Source: Sabellastarte sp. h YS-2021
Lineage: Eukaryota > Annelida > Polychaeta > Sabellida > Sabellidae
Assembly (NCBI GenBank): GCA_964017235.1
Contig: OZ024929.1
Location: 61,475,603 to 61,539,602, forward strand
Direction of reading: 5' to 3'
Length of the DNA stretch: 64,000 nucleotides
Within the stretch, counting starts at the first letter, position 1. The number at the start of each line of letters is the position of its first letter. Both the position numbers and the translations under genes were made by a program. The notes beneath the pieces were generated by a model. It was given only the letters and a program-made list of their open reading frames with translations. It did no database searches and was not told the origin of the DNA. Shown piece by piece: positions 33,595 to 43,186 of the stretch.

Positions 33595-34545
33595 TTAGTC
33601 TTTTATCTTTACTCTTACCAACTCATTGTCATAAAATCTACCTTTAATAATGTGCTGTTTTTGGTCCATTACTCTATATGTCACAGGTTTGGTATTAAGT
33701 CTGTCCGCTATAATGAAAACTTCTTTTGTAAATCTTGGAAGATATTTTTTAGTGAAAGGATTGTCTAAATGTAGCAGTCTCACAAAGTCTCCTATCTTGT
33801 ACTTATGTCTGCTCTGACGTCTATCAATTTCATCTTTGTATTGATGATTCCAAATTCTGCTCTCATTCCTCTTTGTGACATGATTTGGTGATGTTCCAAT
33901 GGATGAATGTTTACTGTTCTTGTGGCTTTGTACAATATCTTGTAAGATAGAGGTGTAATTCAATTTCCCAGTTTTCCTGAAATACTTCCACATTTTTGAT
34001 TTTAGTGTCCGGTTGAATCTTTCACAAATGGCAGCTTTGAAGTCGGACGCAGAGGAGTAATGTGTGATACCTTTAGATTTGAAGTAATCCTGTACAGTTT
34101 TGTTGTAAAACTCACTGCCTAAGTCGGTATGTACTTTCTGTGGTACACTCTCTTTGTGAATTAGTTCAAAGGCATTTTTCACCGATATTCCAGTTTTATT
34201 TTTGATAGGTACTGCCCATGCCTTTCTCCAAAAAATGACAATGTTCGTGAGAATAAATTTATTTCCTTTATTTTCTCTAGACAGGGCACTGACATCTTCA
34301 AGATCGACTTGATGTATAGCGTCAATACCATGTGCTATAGTCTTCCTGTATTTCTTAGGTTTTCTGGTTGGTTTGTGTAGTGTATAAACATCTTCCCCAG
34401 CTAAGAAATCTTGAACTATGGAGAGTGTTATATTTCTGTTTTTCCTCTTTGCTGCTTTATAAAGTTTGTAGCTGTTTGAAAATGAACTTGGTTTCTTGAC
34501 ATCGTAATACAATTTCCTCAGTAAAATGTCTGTTTTGCTGCTCAT
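33595..34545 (-). CDS. Polinton retrovirus-like integrase
   Basis: 316 aa, about the usual length. The catalytic core has D in 'HQVDLEDVSAL' (about residue 79), D in 'HTDLGSEFYN' and E in 'AAICERFNRTLK', with D-E spacing near 33. The N-terminal region is helical. The C-terminus ('YKIGDFVRLLHLDNPFTKKY', 'PVTYRVMDQKQHIIKGRFY') has the SH3/chromo-like DNA-binding form seen in Polinton integrases. In the family it inserts the element with a 6-bp duplication. The frame looks whole. Confidence 0.95.
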   Translation of the reverse strand: MSSKTDILLRKLYYDVKKPSSFSNSYKLYKAAKRKNRNITLSIVQDFLAGEDVYTLHKPTRKPKKYRKTIAHGIDAIHQVDLEDVSALSRENKGNKFILTNIVIFWRKAWAVPIKNKTGISVKNAFELIHKESVPQKVHTDLGSEFYNKTVQDYFKSKGITHYSSASDFKAAICERFNRTLKSKMWKYFRKTGKLNYTSILQDIVQSHKNSKHSSIGTSPNHVTKRNESRIWNHQYKDEIDRRQSRHKYKIGDFVRLLHLDNPFTKKYLPRFTKEVFIIADRLNTKPVTYRVMDQKQHIIKGRFYDNELVRVKIKD

Positions 34546-34843
34546 TCTTTTTTGTATCTAAATCTTAGGACAAATGGACAACACCCTTTCTTTCCTACCT
34601 CAGAATGGTCAGTTTGGTCTTTCTGCCTTTTTTTCAGTTTCACAACAGGTGATAATAACAGTATTATTAGTTATGTTGAATTTCATGGTTTTCTAACTTC
34701 TGTCCTAAACAGAACACCGGTAGGAAACCTATTATCTTTAATGCTTTTCTTTTTTCACACGGACTTTTTTCTTCCACCTTCTCCACTTCAGATGTTTTTT
34801 TGTTGTTCACCGGGTCTTCCACGGGTTTCCTCTTTCTTTGCTC
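34546..34843. other. Gap between integrase and Cys-rich gene
   Basis: About 300 bp with no supported gene. The minus strand is Lys/Glu-rich in places, perhaps an old extension of the Cys-rich protein. Confidence 0.4.
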
Positions 34844-35083
34844 TCATTTAACCTTCTCGTTTAAATATTTCTTGTGACAAGAGTTACATCTAGTCTCCGA
34901 GTAAGTGAAGTATTTTTCATCGTGGAATGGTCGTTTGCAGCGTTTACATTCCCTGAAGCAATTACTTTTACAGTCGTGACAGTAGGTTTTCCCTTTCACC
35001 AAAACCTTGTCCTTGGAACAGTATGAACAACACTGTATCTGTTCACACGAAACATCTGATTCATCATTCGAAGAAATCTCCAT
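34844..35083 (-). CDS. Small Cys-rich zinc-binding protein
   Basis: 79 aa with nine or more cysteines in CxxC pairs: CSYCSKDKVLVKGKTYCHDC, CFRECKRCKRPF and CNSCHKKY. The spacing suggests two small zinc ribbons or a RING-like fold. An acidic N-terminus ('SSNDESD') precedes them. Short Cys-rich proteins of this kind occur in several Polintons; a regulatory role is inferred. It lies between integrase and the kinase pair. The frame looks whole. Confidence 0.6.
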   Translation of the reverse strand: MEISSNDESDVSCEQIQCCSYCSKDKVLVKGKTYCHDCKSNCFRECKRCKRPFHDEKYFTYSETRCNSCHKKYLNEKVK

Positions 35084-35116
35084 TGTTGGGCTGTAGGGTA
35101 TGTTTGTAAGGCATGT

Positions 35117-35766
35117 TCAGTCTTGACACACAGGCATATTATTGTTAACTAGCAATGTTTTTACACCTAATTGTGCATCAGAGTTTTTTACTCTTACTAG
35201 GTAATGCCTTCCATTTTCTTCTGAAAAAATTTTGCAGTAGTCTTCGTACGCTTGTTGTAAACAGTTCAGGTAATCTTCAAAATTTTCCATGTTGCTCTGT
35301 CCTTTTCTGTCCATGATTCTTTTCAAACATGTTGCAACATCTGTATCGATGTAAACTAGCCTATTGCAACCTAACTTGCAGGATTGGGGTAGAGTGTCTG
35401 TTATATTTTGTTGAATGATATCTGTCAAGTAATCGTATTGAAAGTCCTTCAGGTAACCCATTTCGTATTGCGCATTTGCAAACACTTGAATGCTGTACAT
35501 ATTTCTTACCGATATGTAAAGCCCATCTGAACAAGGGTATGAACTTTCACTGAACATTTTCCTGTAAATTTTGCATGTGTAAAGTTGAGTAAACCCACAG
35601 TTCATGTGAGGATTTCGATAAAACTCCTCTAGAGGCTTGTGGTATTTATAGTTTTTAACTTTGGAGCTGGGTTCTTCAATAAACCTAGCATTCTTGAAAT
35701 AATCCTCCTCTTGAGATAAGTTTTTCCAGCACCCATAAGTCCCTCTATGGTTACCAGTTTCATCTT
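35117..35766 (-). pseudogene. Second deoxynucleoside kinase copy
   Basis: Related to the neighbouring kinase along its whole length. The P-loop 'GLMGAGKT' lies near 35740; further on are 'VRNMYSIQVFANAQYEMGYL', 'DFQYDYLTD', 'LGCNRLVYIDTDVATCLKRI' and 'EDYLNCLQQAYEDYC'. Each has a clear counterpart in the gene at 35770-36426. It is a tandem duplicate that has since diverged considerably. It is a fossil copy with one or two breaks. Confidence 0.8.
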
Positions 35767-35769
35767 TAA

Positions 35770-36426
35770 TTATGATTTTCTTAACAGTCTTTCAACTTTT
35801 CTCACAAGAACTTCATCTTCATCGATGTTAGTCAATTTCTCGGCTCTGTCACTTCCATTTTGTTCTACAAAAACGTGATAATACTCATCGTACTCCTTTT
35901 GGAGACAATGCAGGTAGTCCCGTAATTCTATCATGGTGCTTTCTTCTTTTCGTTGTAATATCCGTTCCAAACATCTCTCAACATCTGTGACTACGTACAC
36001 CAACATGTTGCAACCTAACCCACAGTCTTTGTTGAGTGTTTCCCCAATTTTTTCGTGTACCCGATCTGTAAGATAATCATGTTGAAAGTCTGTCAGGTAT
36101 CCTCTTTCATACTGAGCGTTAATGAAAATAACTGTGCTGTACAAGTTTCTCTCGGATATGAGGTAATCCATGTCATTGGTTTTGTGTAGGTTTTCTGAGT
36201 ATAACTTTCCTAAGACATTTAAGAAGTAGTGTTGACAAACTGCAGCATTTTTCACTGGGTCACTGTAATATTCCCTCAATGGATTGTACCGTAAATATTT
36301 TTTAAATTTCTCCACTGGTTCCTCTACAAACCCAATTTTTTTATTGTCTGTAAAATTTTCTTTTAACAAATTGAATAGATAACTTTTTCCAGCACCCATA
36401 ATTCCATCAATGCTAAGTAACTTCAT
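35770..36426 (-). CDS. Deoxynucleoside kinase
   Basis: 218 aa of the dNK/TK2/dGK family, which phosphorylates deoxynucleosides to monophosphates. It has the P-loop SIDGIMGAGKS (residues 5-15), the 'EEPVEKF' substrate segment (about 35), the 'ISERNLYST' motif (about 90; the family DRS/ERS signature) and 'LVYVVTDVERCLERILQR' (about 145), which corresponds to the family's lid-preceding strand. The length fits the family. It abuts the PC4-like gene (overlapping ATG/stop) and lies beside a second kinase copy. With the dUTPase at 41027 it gives the element its own dNTP-supply set. The frame looks whole. Confidence 0.9.
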   Translation of the reverse strand: MKLLSIDGIMGAGKSYLFNLLKENFTDNKKIGFVEEPVEKFKKYLRYNPLREYYSDPVKNAAVCQHYFLNVLGKLYSENLHKTNDMDYLISERNLYSTVIFINAQYERGYLTDFQHDYLTDRVHEKIGETLNKDCGLGCNMLVYVVTDVERCLERILQRKEESTMIELRDYLHCLQKEYDEYYHVFVEQNGSDRAEKLTNIDEDEVLVRKVERLLRKS

Positions 36427-36734
36427 TATTCTGACTCAATATCGCTGCTTTCAGGTGTGGTATTGTAAGGGGAGTCACAACCGTCTTCCATTTCGTCGGG
36501 TGTCTCAGACTTTTTTTTCTGTTTCTTTCCCTCCTGTTTCTTTATAATATCCAATAACGAAGGTAAAATTTTCTTCAGCTTTTTCAACTCAGTATAGTTA
36601 AACGTGACATTTTTTCTTGAGAACTGATCAGAAAAGTGACAGTACAGTTTCCCTTTGAATTTAGTGACCGAAGCCCTTTTACGAGCATTTATTTTGAAAG
36701 CTTTTGGTTTGAATCCCATCTTGCTATTCGACAA
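36426..36734 (-). CDS. PC4-like DNA-binding protein (tentative)
   Basis: 102 aa. A core of about 45 residues, 'FKGKLYCHFSDQFSRKNVTF' followed by 'NYTELKKLKKILPSLLDII', has the beta-strands-then-helix pattern of the PC4/p15 single-strand-binding fold. It is followed by a basic run and an acidic Ser-rich tail ('PDEMEDGCDS...ESSDIESE'). Similar short proteins sit beside DNA polymerase in other Polintons. A role in replication or late transcription is inferred. It overlaps both neighbours slightly. The frame looks whole. Confidence 0.5.
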   Translation of the reverse strand: MSNSKMGFKPKAFKINARKRASVTKFKGKLYCHFSDQFSRKNVTFNYTELKKLKKILPSLLDIIKKQEGKKQKKKSETPDEMEDGCDSPYNTTPESSDIESE

Positions 36735-39700
36735 TCTCCGTAGGCTAAAGAAGTAATACTGTCGTCTAGTATATATCTTTTGTCATCAAATGCGCTGAGG
36801 GCTATTTTTTCTGTATCCACTGTGTAGAGTTTGTGTTTGAAACTTCGTATTGCAGAAAAGTGAACAGTCTTTGGTTGGTTTTTTCTCAAAGTATGCAGGT
36901 AGTCTGCATGTACTAGTTCATTAGCAGCTGCCTTTGGTACTCCTTTGGCTCTATGGATGGTGTCACAGGAACATAATATGGAATATTGTTTTGATTTTAA
37001 ACCCACAAACTCTGTTAGTTCTCGGGATCCGTATTCGAATTTAAAATAAACTTTATTTTTTGCATTTTTAGTGTGGTGCAGTGGATGTGTGGTTGGAAAA
37101 TTGGAAAAAATCGAAGTACTTAGAGTTAGCTCTGTATATATCATTCGGTGTAGGAGCCGATTCATCCTTTGCCACTATTTTTAACAAGAACGAATCCGTG
37201 TCACTGTATAATGGATGTACTGTATACCACGTACCAAAAATTTTTGGAAGAAATAGATACAGAAATTGATACATGACTTTCTTTGCTAATTCTAAAACTG
37301 TGAATCCTATAAAAATTGGTTTGTCCAATTTAACTGTATGATTTTTCAGTTCCACTGCTGCAATTTTTGGGTCGAGTAATTCCACCCTTTGAAATGTAGG
37401 TTTGTTTGCAAATTTCAGAAGTTTTTCAGAAGAATTCACTAGTCTGACTTTTCTTCTTTTGAACATATTTTCTATGGTTTTTCCATAAAGAGCATTGTTT
37501 GCCATTTTTAGATTGTTGCTCTCAAATTCTGAGTTGGCCGCCTTTCTTCTTTCAATATTGAACTCAATAAATGACCTCATGAATGCCCTCTGTTCAAACC
37601 TGAGAACTCTGTGAATTTTTGTCAGTTTGAGTCCAAGTTTTAAGTACAGTTTAAGTAGTTCAAAATGTATTACATAATTTTTCTTGTCTTCTAGTGTTTG
37701 AACTAATTTTTCTGCATTGCTGAACAAATTTTTCATATCACTCGATCTTTGGATATTTTGATTGTACGGACTGAGTTCATCGTATTTTATTTTCTTCTTT
37801 ATCGGTGCCAGTGGAAAATCTGAATGTTTGACATGCAAATTCTCCGGGTATTCTAAGTCAACCTCTAAAATATACCCTAGGTCAGTATTTGATGCCGTGT
37901 TTTCTATGTTGAAGTTTGAAATTTCATTCTTTTCTAACCACCTAAATTTACCTACAGGTAGTTTTTTTGACAAACAGTAGGCATATAATGAATTGCAGTC
38001 AAACATGTGGAGGTAACTTAGCGGTTCTACTTCGTTGTAGTCTGGTAATGTTGGATAGTTCGCTTTTGCATACCTTGTGTACTGACCAGAGATACCACCC
38101 CTAATAGCTTTCTGTATGAATTCATACTGTTCAAGATCAGTGATCAGTTCGAGTTTTACTTTGGTTTGAAGCAACATTGCATCGAATGAGAAACTTGGTA
38201 GACTTAAGTATTTTGCAACGTCTAACCCGTACAGTTTATGGTTTATTGCTCTGAAATTTTCAAAAACATCTGCCAGTAAGGTCACATCTAATTTCAGGTA
38301 AGCCTCTAAGTATTCCCCTAAATTTGAACATTTTAAAACCGTAAACATTGACTGTGCATGTTGATACTGTTCAGGGGTGATAGTCTTTTTTGTAAGAGAA
38401 CTATAAAAGTGTTCTCGTTCTGGTAGTTTGCATTCATTCAGAACATCAACCCCGTTAGATACTCATAGGGGAAGAAACCTTTTTTCAACAATTTTAAAAA
38501 TGTAGATTCTTCCGGATATAATTGTCTAGTGTGTTTGAATAATTTATCCTTACTTTCTTGCCCACTTCTCAGAATGTCTGTCAGGTTTGATAAACTGTTG
38601 GGTAAATGAGCATAGGTGTCTATGAACTGGAAATTTTGAAAAGAGATACATGCAAATGTCTCGCTTGTTCTTGGAATAATTTTTAATTGGTTTTCACTGT
38701 TTTGACACAAATCTCTTATCAACAATTTGAAGTCGTATTTCGATCCATTATGGAGAAATACAGGAATTTTTGGTTCATTGGAAATTGAAGAGTATTTCAG
38801 GTTGCACCTATTACAAGCTATACCAAGTACATTCCAAAAGGGTGTTCTTCTGTGACCTTGGGGCTTTGCAAGTGGTTGTGATCCCTACATTTTTTGTCAC
38901 CGTGAAAAACTGAATCACATATATAACACTGGGTAGCCTTTTTCAACATTTGCCAAGTTTCTGCAGTGTTGGTCATAGGGTATCTGCATTCGTTCAAAAT
39001 TACATTGATGCGACTTTGCTCTTCCATCAACATTTCAATAGCTTTTTTGGCACAATTTTCTCCTGTGTAACACCTTACAGGTCCGTTGAACTTGTCATTT
39101 ACATGACATACACGTTTCATGCCAATGCTTAACTGTTTATGCTGGGTGTTAAATTTAGTTTTTTTTCCACTGGCTCTTTTGTTGGTCACTCGACTCTGAT
39201 ATGTCTCAAAATCCATGTATATGACAAAGGGTGCCATGAATTTTTTCTCATAGTTTCTAAATTGTAACAAGTCTTCACCAGATCCCAAAGTTGGTACTTT
39301 TCCTTTAGGTTTGACCCCATTTATACTGCAAAAGTTTTCATGTTCTTTCAGAGCTTGCTCTGAATACTTTTTTGTCAAACAGGTTTTGCAGTAATAACCT
39401 TTTTTCCTGTTTGAACATCGAAAACCACAAAGAAATCTGGAAAGACTCCTTATTGTGTAATAATGTCCTTTGTATAACAATATATTTACGTGATGTTTCT
39501 TCTTTTCTTCAGAACTTATGTGTAGCACCCCGGGTTCATGAGACACTGGGTTAATCTCATAACAATTTATAGAAGCCTCATTTTGTGCTTCAAACAGTTG
39601 GATACTATCCAGTGTCATGGGTAGCGAAATTCCATTTGTGTTAAACTTTTCGACCAAGGTTTTGTACTGACTCGCACGACTTGCATTCTTTGCTGGTGGT

Positions 39701-40218
39701 TGTAAGATACCAGCTGCTACAGAGTATAGGAAGCATTGGTTTGCTGGGGAAGATAAGTCGAGTAAACAGTGTTTGTTTTTCAGAAAATTTGGAAGATTTC
39801 CTTGTTTACACCCACCCAAAATTGGGGCGTACTTCACTATTTTCAATTCAAGACTATAAATCTTGACTAGGTTCCAATTACTTCCATGATGAAGAAATGT
39901 TTCTAATCTAGATGCCACCTCTTTATTTAATTCGGATATAATCTTTTTGATATGTACCTTCGAAAGAATTCCCCTTGTTTCCGATGTAAAGTACGGTTTG
40001 ATGTAAACAAAATCATCTTCTGTTTGTCTGTACTTTTTAAGTTTTACCCTCAGTGACAGTTGTATCTTAATACTCTTCAATTTACGCAATGCTTTTTTAA
40101 TTTTATTTTTGACCATCGAGTAGGATTTTGATAAATACATTTCCACATCCATTTTCTTGTACCTGGGAAGTTCAATTCTGTACCTCTTATACACATTTTT
40201 GAATTTGTGATGTTGCAT
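36689..40218 (-). pseudogene. Polinton protein-primed DNA polymerase B
   Basis: Polinton-type family B polymerase. The N-terminal region has 'LLDLSSPANQCFLYSVAAG' (protease/OTU-like segment of the family). Next are exonuclease I 'FVIYMDFETYQ', a Cys/His block 'CYICDSVFHGDKKCRDHNHL', exo II 'FQFIDTYAHLPNSL' and exo III 'YLKLDVTLLADVFE'. Then come 'GGISGQYTRYAKAN', motif A 'HMFDCNSLYAYCLSKKLP', motif B 'NNALYGKTIEN', motif C 'PLYSDTDSFLL' and a thumb-like tail ending near 'SLAYGDCRI'. In the family it replicates the element from a protein primer. It is broken, with about three breaks. Confidence 0.96.
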
Positions 40219-40227
40219 TTCTTTTTT

Positions 40228-41022
40228 TTAATCCGGTTGAAATAAAGAAAGCCTGATTATCACCTTTCCAAATTGAAAATGAATCAGGTCTCCCGTTGTG
40301 TCTGTGATTTTAATTTCAATTTTACTTAGTACATTTCCTATCACAGGGATATAGTTTAAAATAGGAAGTGTTTTGTGAGTATATTGTGAATCGAGACGAG
40401 TGTCACAGTGAATGATCCCTAAAATTGGAACATTCTTATCTCCCACACGAGTAGGGTAGACAATATCGCTGTAGATGTAAAGACTGAAAGTGAGCAAATT
40501 AATGTCGGGTATCACATCGCTTATGTATGCTCTTGGTAAAGCGGGTCAGTTTCCTACATTTGCAAACTGTACCTTGTCAAAAAATCCTAAAATATTTGCC
40601 AGCTTTCTGTGGATCTCTATTGTCTCTTCGCTCTCTACAATAATTTCACATAATCCGGTCCTGTTGTTTACCCGCAACGTGGATTCCATCTTTGCACTTT
40701 TGATAGCTGTATTTATTGCCCGTATTAATTGTTCTATATTACGGTAATTTTTGCCGGGAATTGTTCTGTTAAAATGCCCTGTTTTTATACCTTTCTTCTT
40801 CGAAAGATGAATCTCAGTCATTGGTTCAAACACATTCATTATACTGTTTGGATAAATGATTTCAGCGAGAGCTATCTTTGTCCCCGGTTTTAAGGTAATA
40901 GGTTCGGATAAATCTACCACAAAGTTTGATGTTTTATTTTCAAAATAGTCGCATTTAGTATTTGATGGTAAAAAGATTGTACTAAGTCCCCCTTCCGAAG
41001 AGTTTTCCAAAACACTCGACAT
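40228..41022 (-). pseudogene. Polinton minor capsid (penton) protein
   Basis: Single jelly-roll penton homologue. The N-terminal hallmark is 'STIFLPSNTKCDYFENKTSN' then 'FVVDLSEPITLKPGTKIALA' and 'EIIYPNS' (from about residue 14). The C-terminal hallmark is 'LYIYSDIVYPTRVGDKNVPI', 'YIPVIGNVLSKIEIKITDTT' and 'IHFQFGKVIIRLSL'. It forms the capsid vertices in related viruses. It lies between polymerase and dUTPase. It is a fossil with about one break. Confidence 0.9.
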
Positions 41023-41026
41023 CGTC

Positions 41027-41500
41027 TTAAAATTGATGTTTCAATTCAGTACACTCCCCAAATCCTTTACTTCCTCGAAATGTTTCTTCTACAATGTTTT
41101 CCGTTTTTATGATGCAAGGGTTAATGGTTGAATGAAATATCAACTGTGCTATGGGCTTTGTCTTGTCCCATGAAATTTTTTGATTTGTAATATTGTGTAG
41201 TACCACAAATATTTGTGCTCGATAGTCCGGATCAATAATTCCAGCCAATACACGGAGTCCACATAGGCTAACACTACTCTTTTCTGCTACTTGCACGTAC
41301 AATGAATCTGGTAATTCTAATATCACACCTGTAGGCAGCTTTCTTATTTCATTAGGTAATAGTTCAAAGCATTCCGTACTAAATAACTCGTAACCAACTG
41401 CATTCGGAGACGATTTGTACAAGTTTTGTTGTCCATCACACAAAAATTTAACCTTAACTTCCATTGTCACATCAAACAGTGTCTTTTCTACCTGTCGCAC
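41027..41500 (-). CDS. dUTPase
   Basis: 157 aa trimeric dUTPase, converting dUTP to dUMP and pyrophosphate. All five motifs are present in order: 'NAVGYELFS' (1), 'EKSSVS' (2), 'LAGIIDPDYRAQI' (3, with the catalytic Asp), 'KPIAQLIF' (4) and 'RGSKGFGE' (5, the Phe clamp). The length is normal. It lies four bases from the penton gene and, with the kinases, points to a replicating element needing its own dTTP supply. A host-gene capture is likely in origin. The frame looks whole. Confidence 0.95.
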   Translation of the reverse strand: MRQVEKTLFDVTMEVKVKFLCDGQQNLYKSSPNAVGYELFSTECFELLPNEIRKLPTGVILELPDSLYVQVAEKSSVSLCGLRVLAGIIDPDYRAQIFVVLHNITNQKISWDKTKPIAQLIFHSTINPCIIKTENIVEETFRGSKGFGECTELKHQF

Positions 41501-41539
41501 GTTGATTTTTTGTGTGTCTTAATGATGAAAAAAATTTGT

Positions 41540-41923
41540 TTAACCCAGTTGGTGATACATATGTGAGAGTAAATGTATTGCCGCATCCCATTTGATAAAC
41601 CAAAAATTTAGTTCATCGTAGAGGTAGTCCTGACAAAACTTTTGCAGTTGATGTGGCAATAAAGCTTTGTTCAGTGTATTAAACTGTATAGTACTAGCAC
41701 ACAACTCTTGCAAACTTCGTGGGTTAAGCCCAAAATAATATTTATACAAAGATATAGTAGCATCTAAACACTGATAAACTAATACAGGCGTTATTGTTAT
41801 TCCCGGTTGTACAATTAACCCATGTTTCACAAACACATCTAAATCTCTCCATTTTAGTACATGATTTCTACATTGACAAATTTCTCCATCAACTAGGAAA
41901 GTTATGTCTTTCCCACTGTCCAT
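41540..41923 (-). CDS. Unknown protein with SOCS-box-like tail, copy 1
   Basis: 127 aa. The N-terminus has a Cys pair in 'GEICQCRNHVLKWRDL'. The C-terminal half contains 'RSLQELCASTIQFNTLNKAL' followed by 'LPHQLQKF', which fits the SOCS-box pattern: BC box SLxxLCxxxI, then a Leu-Pro cullin box. It is related to the next gene (42155-42646), with shared 'C-x-C', 'L.P.I/M.IT' and 'LL..FC' landmarks. SOCS boxes recruit Elongin B/C and Cullin ligases, so a host-protein-degrading adaptor is possible. That is inference from pattern only. The frame looks whole. Confidence 0.45.
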   Translation of the reverse strand: MDSGKDITFLVDGEICQCRNHVLKWRDLDVFVKHGLIVQPGITITPVLVYQCLDATISLYKYYFGLNPRSLQELCASTIQFNTLNKALLPHQLQKFCQDYLYDELNFWFIKWDAAIHLLSHMYHQLG

Positions 41924-42360
41924 TATTACTGTTTCTTTACAAGTATTTATTTTATTACTGAGGGAACAGACTTTTTTATATGTAAACCAATGTCCCCCTC
42001 AATGTTTACTCAAAAAATCTTGGAATGGCAAATTCTAGATAATTCCAAGAAAAAAGTTTTTTTCAAACACATATTTCTCAGTAAACTGTTTTCCACTGCC
42101 ACTTGGGGGAGTAATCTAACACAAAGTTGACAAATTGATTGACAAATTTCTACATTAAATAGGAAAGTTATGTCTTTCCCACTGTCCATTGTTACTGTTT
42201 CTTACAAATATTTCTTTTACTGGGAACAGAGTTTTTTTGTTGTAAACCAATGTCCCCCCTAAATGTTTACTCAGAAATCTTGGAATGGCAAATTCTAGAT
42301 AATTCCAAGAAACTTTTTCGAACACATATTTCTCATTAAACTGTTCCCACAGCCCCTTGG
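41876..42360. repeat. Tandem duplication of about 261 bp
   Basis: 41876-42110 and 42137-42360 share 'AGGAAAGTTATGTCTTTCCC', 'ACTGTCCATT', 'GTAAACCAATGTCCCCC', 'AATCTTGGAATGGCAAATTC' and 'TAGATAATTCCAAGAAA'. The block covers the 5' end of one SOCS-like gene and the 3' end of the other, so it records one of the unequal exchanges in this pair. Confidence 0.85.
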
Positions 42361-42646
42361 GGAGTAATCTAACATTTAGGTTGAATTGATAAATTTTTGA
42401 AAAACAAAATTCTTTCAATGTTACAAGTTTACCATTTTTAAAAAGTTCGTATCTGATATTGTCTGCAAGTTCAACAATATCTTTCGTGATTTCCATATCA
42501 GGATATAACTGCAATCCTTTTTCTATGTACGGATACAAGTAATACCATTCAAAGTGGTAGCCGCAATCACACATGCCTTTGTTATTATACCTAACTGACA
42601 TCATGGTTACTTTGTTATTTTTTTGTGTTGTAACAGAATGACACAT
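42155..42646 (-). CDS. Unknown protein with SOCS-box-like segment, copy 2
   Basis: 163 aa, paralogue of 41540-41923. It has 'GMCDCGYHFEWYYLYPYIEK' near residue 25, 'DMEITKDIVELADNIRYELF' and then 'VTLKEFCFSKIYQFNLNVRL' 'LPKGLWEQF', again BC-box plus cullin-box-like. It is longer at the C-terminus than copy 1. I know no established family. Two diverged copies side by side suggest selection for dosage or new targets when the element was active. The frame looks whole. Confidence 0.45.
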   Translation of the reverse strand: MCHSVTTQKNNKVTMMSVRYNNKGMCDCGYHFEWYYLYPYIEKGLQLYPDMEITKDIVELADNIRYELFKNGKLVTLKEFCFSKIYQFNLNVRLLPKGLWEQFNEKYVFEKVSWNYLEFAIPRFLSKHLGGTLVYNKKTLFPVKEIFVRNSNNGQWERHNFPI

Positions 42647-42698
42647 AGACTTTTATTTGTTCATTATTAATTTTTGGTTTTTCTACCCTTCAGTTTTT

Positions 42699-43100
42699 TT
42701 ATAGCCTGTGCCCTCGACAGTAAACTACAGTGTGACATTTCACTTCACAGGATAATTCTTCGGTTTTTAAATTTTGTGGCAAAAAAGAATTTATGGAAGA
42801 TATTGATTTCTTCAAAATTTGGTTAAGTTTTTCCACATTATCGGTTAGGTTGATCAAATTTTCCTTTGCAATGTTGTGGTTATGCTGTAAATCATTCTGC
42901 TCTGTAAACTGGTCGAGGTTGTCGCGGTTTTGTATATCAATCTGTGGGCTTTTACATTTCATAAATGGGTTTCTGTTTTTCGATTTTGAAATTTTTAACG
43001 GTATCTTTCTTTTATGTACTGGTTCTGAAGAGCAAGTTTGTGCAGGTCTAGGACAATTGAATTCTGCTTCTTTTGCCTTTTTACACACTGGTTCTACCAA
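42699..43100 (-). CDS. Unknown basic, coiled-coil-like protein
   Basis: 133 aa. The N-terminal half is Lys/Pro/Cys-rich with possible nuclear signals ('KRKIPLKISKSKNRN'). The middle is Gln/Asn-rich. 'ENLINLTDNVEKLNQILKKS' 'ISSINSFL' can form an amphipathic helix. I recognise no family. It is part of the same minus-strand block. It could be an accessory or virion protein. Confidence 0.45.
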   Translation of the reverse strand: MVEPVCKKAKEAEFNCPRPAQTCSSEPVHKRKIPLKISKSKNRNPFMKCKSPQIDIQNRDNLDQFTEQNDLQHNHNIAKENLINLTDNVEKLNQILKKSISSINSFLPQNLKTEELSCEVKCHTVVYCRGHRL

Positions 43101-43186
43101 CTCTGTTTCTGATTCGGAATCAGAGGATAAAGGAAAGAAAGATTCTGTATTTTTGTAAAATTCTACAGACCCGTCCTCACAAGTTT

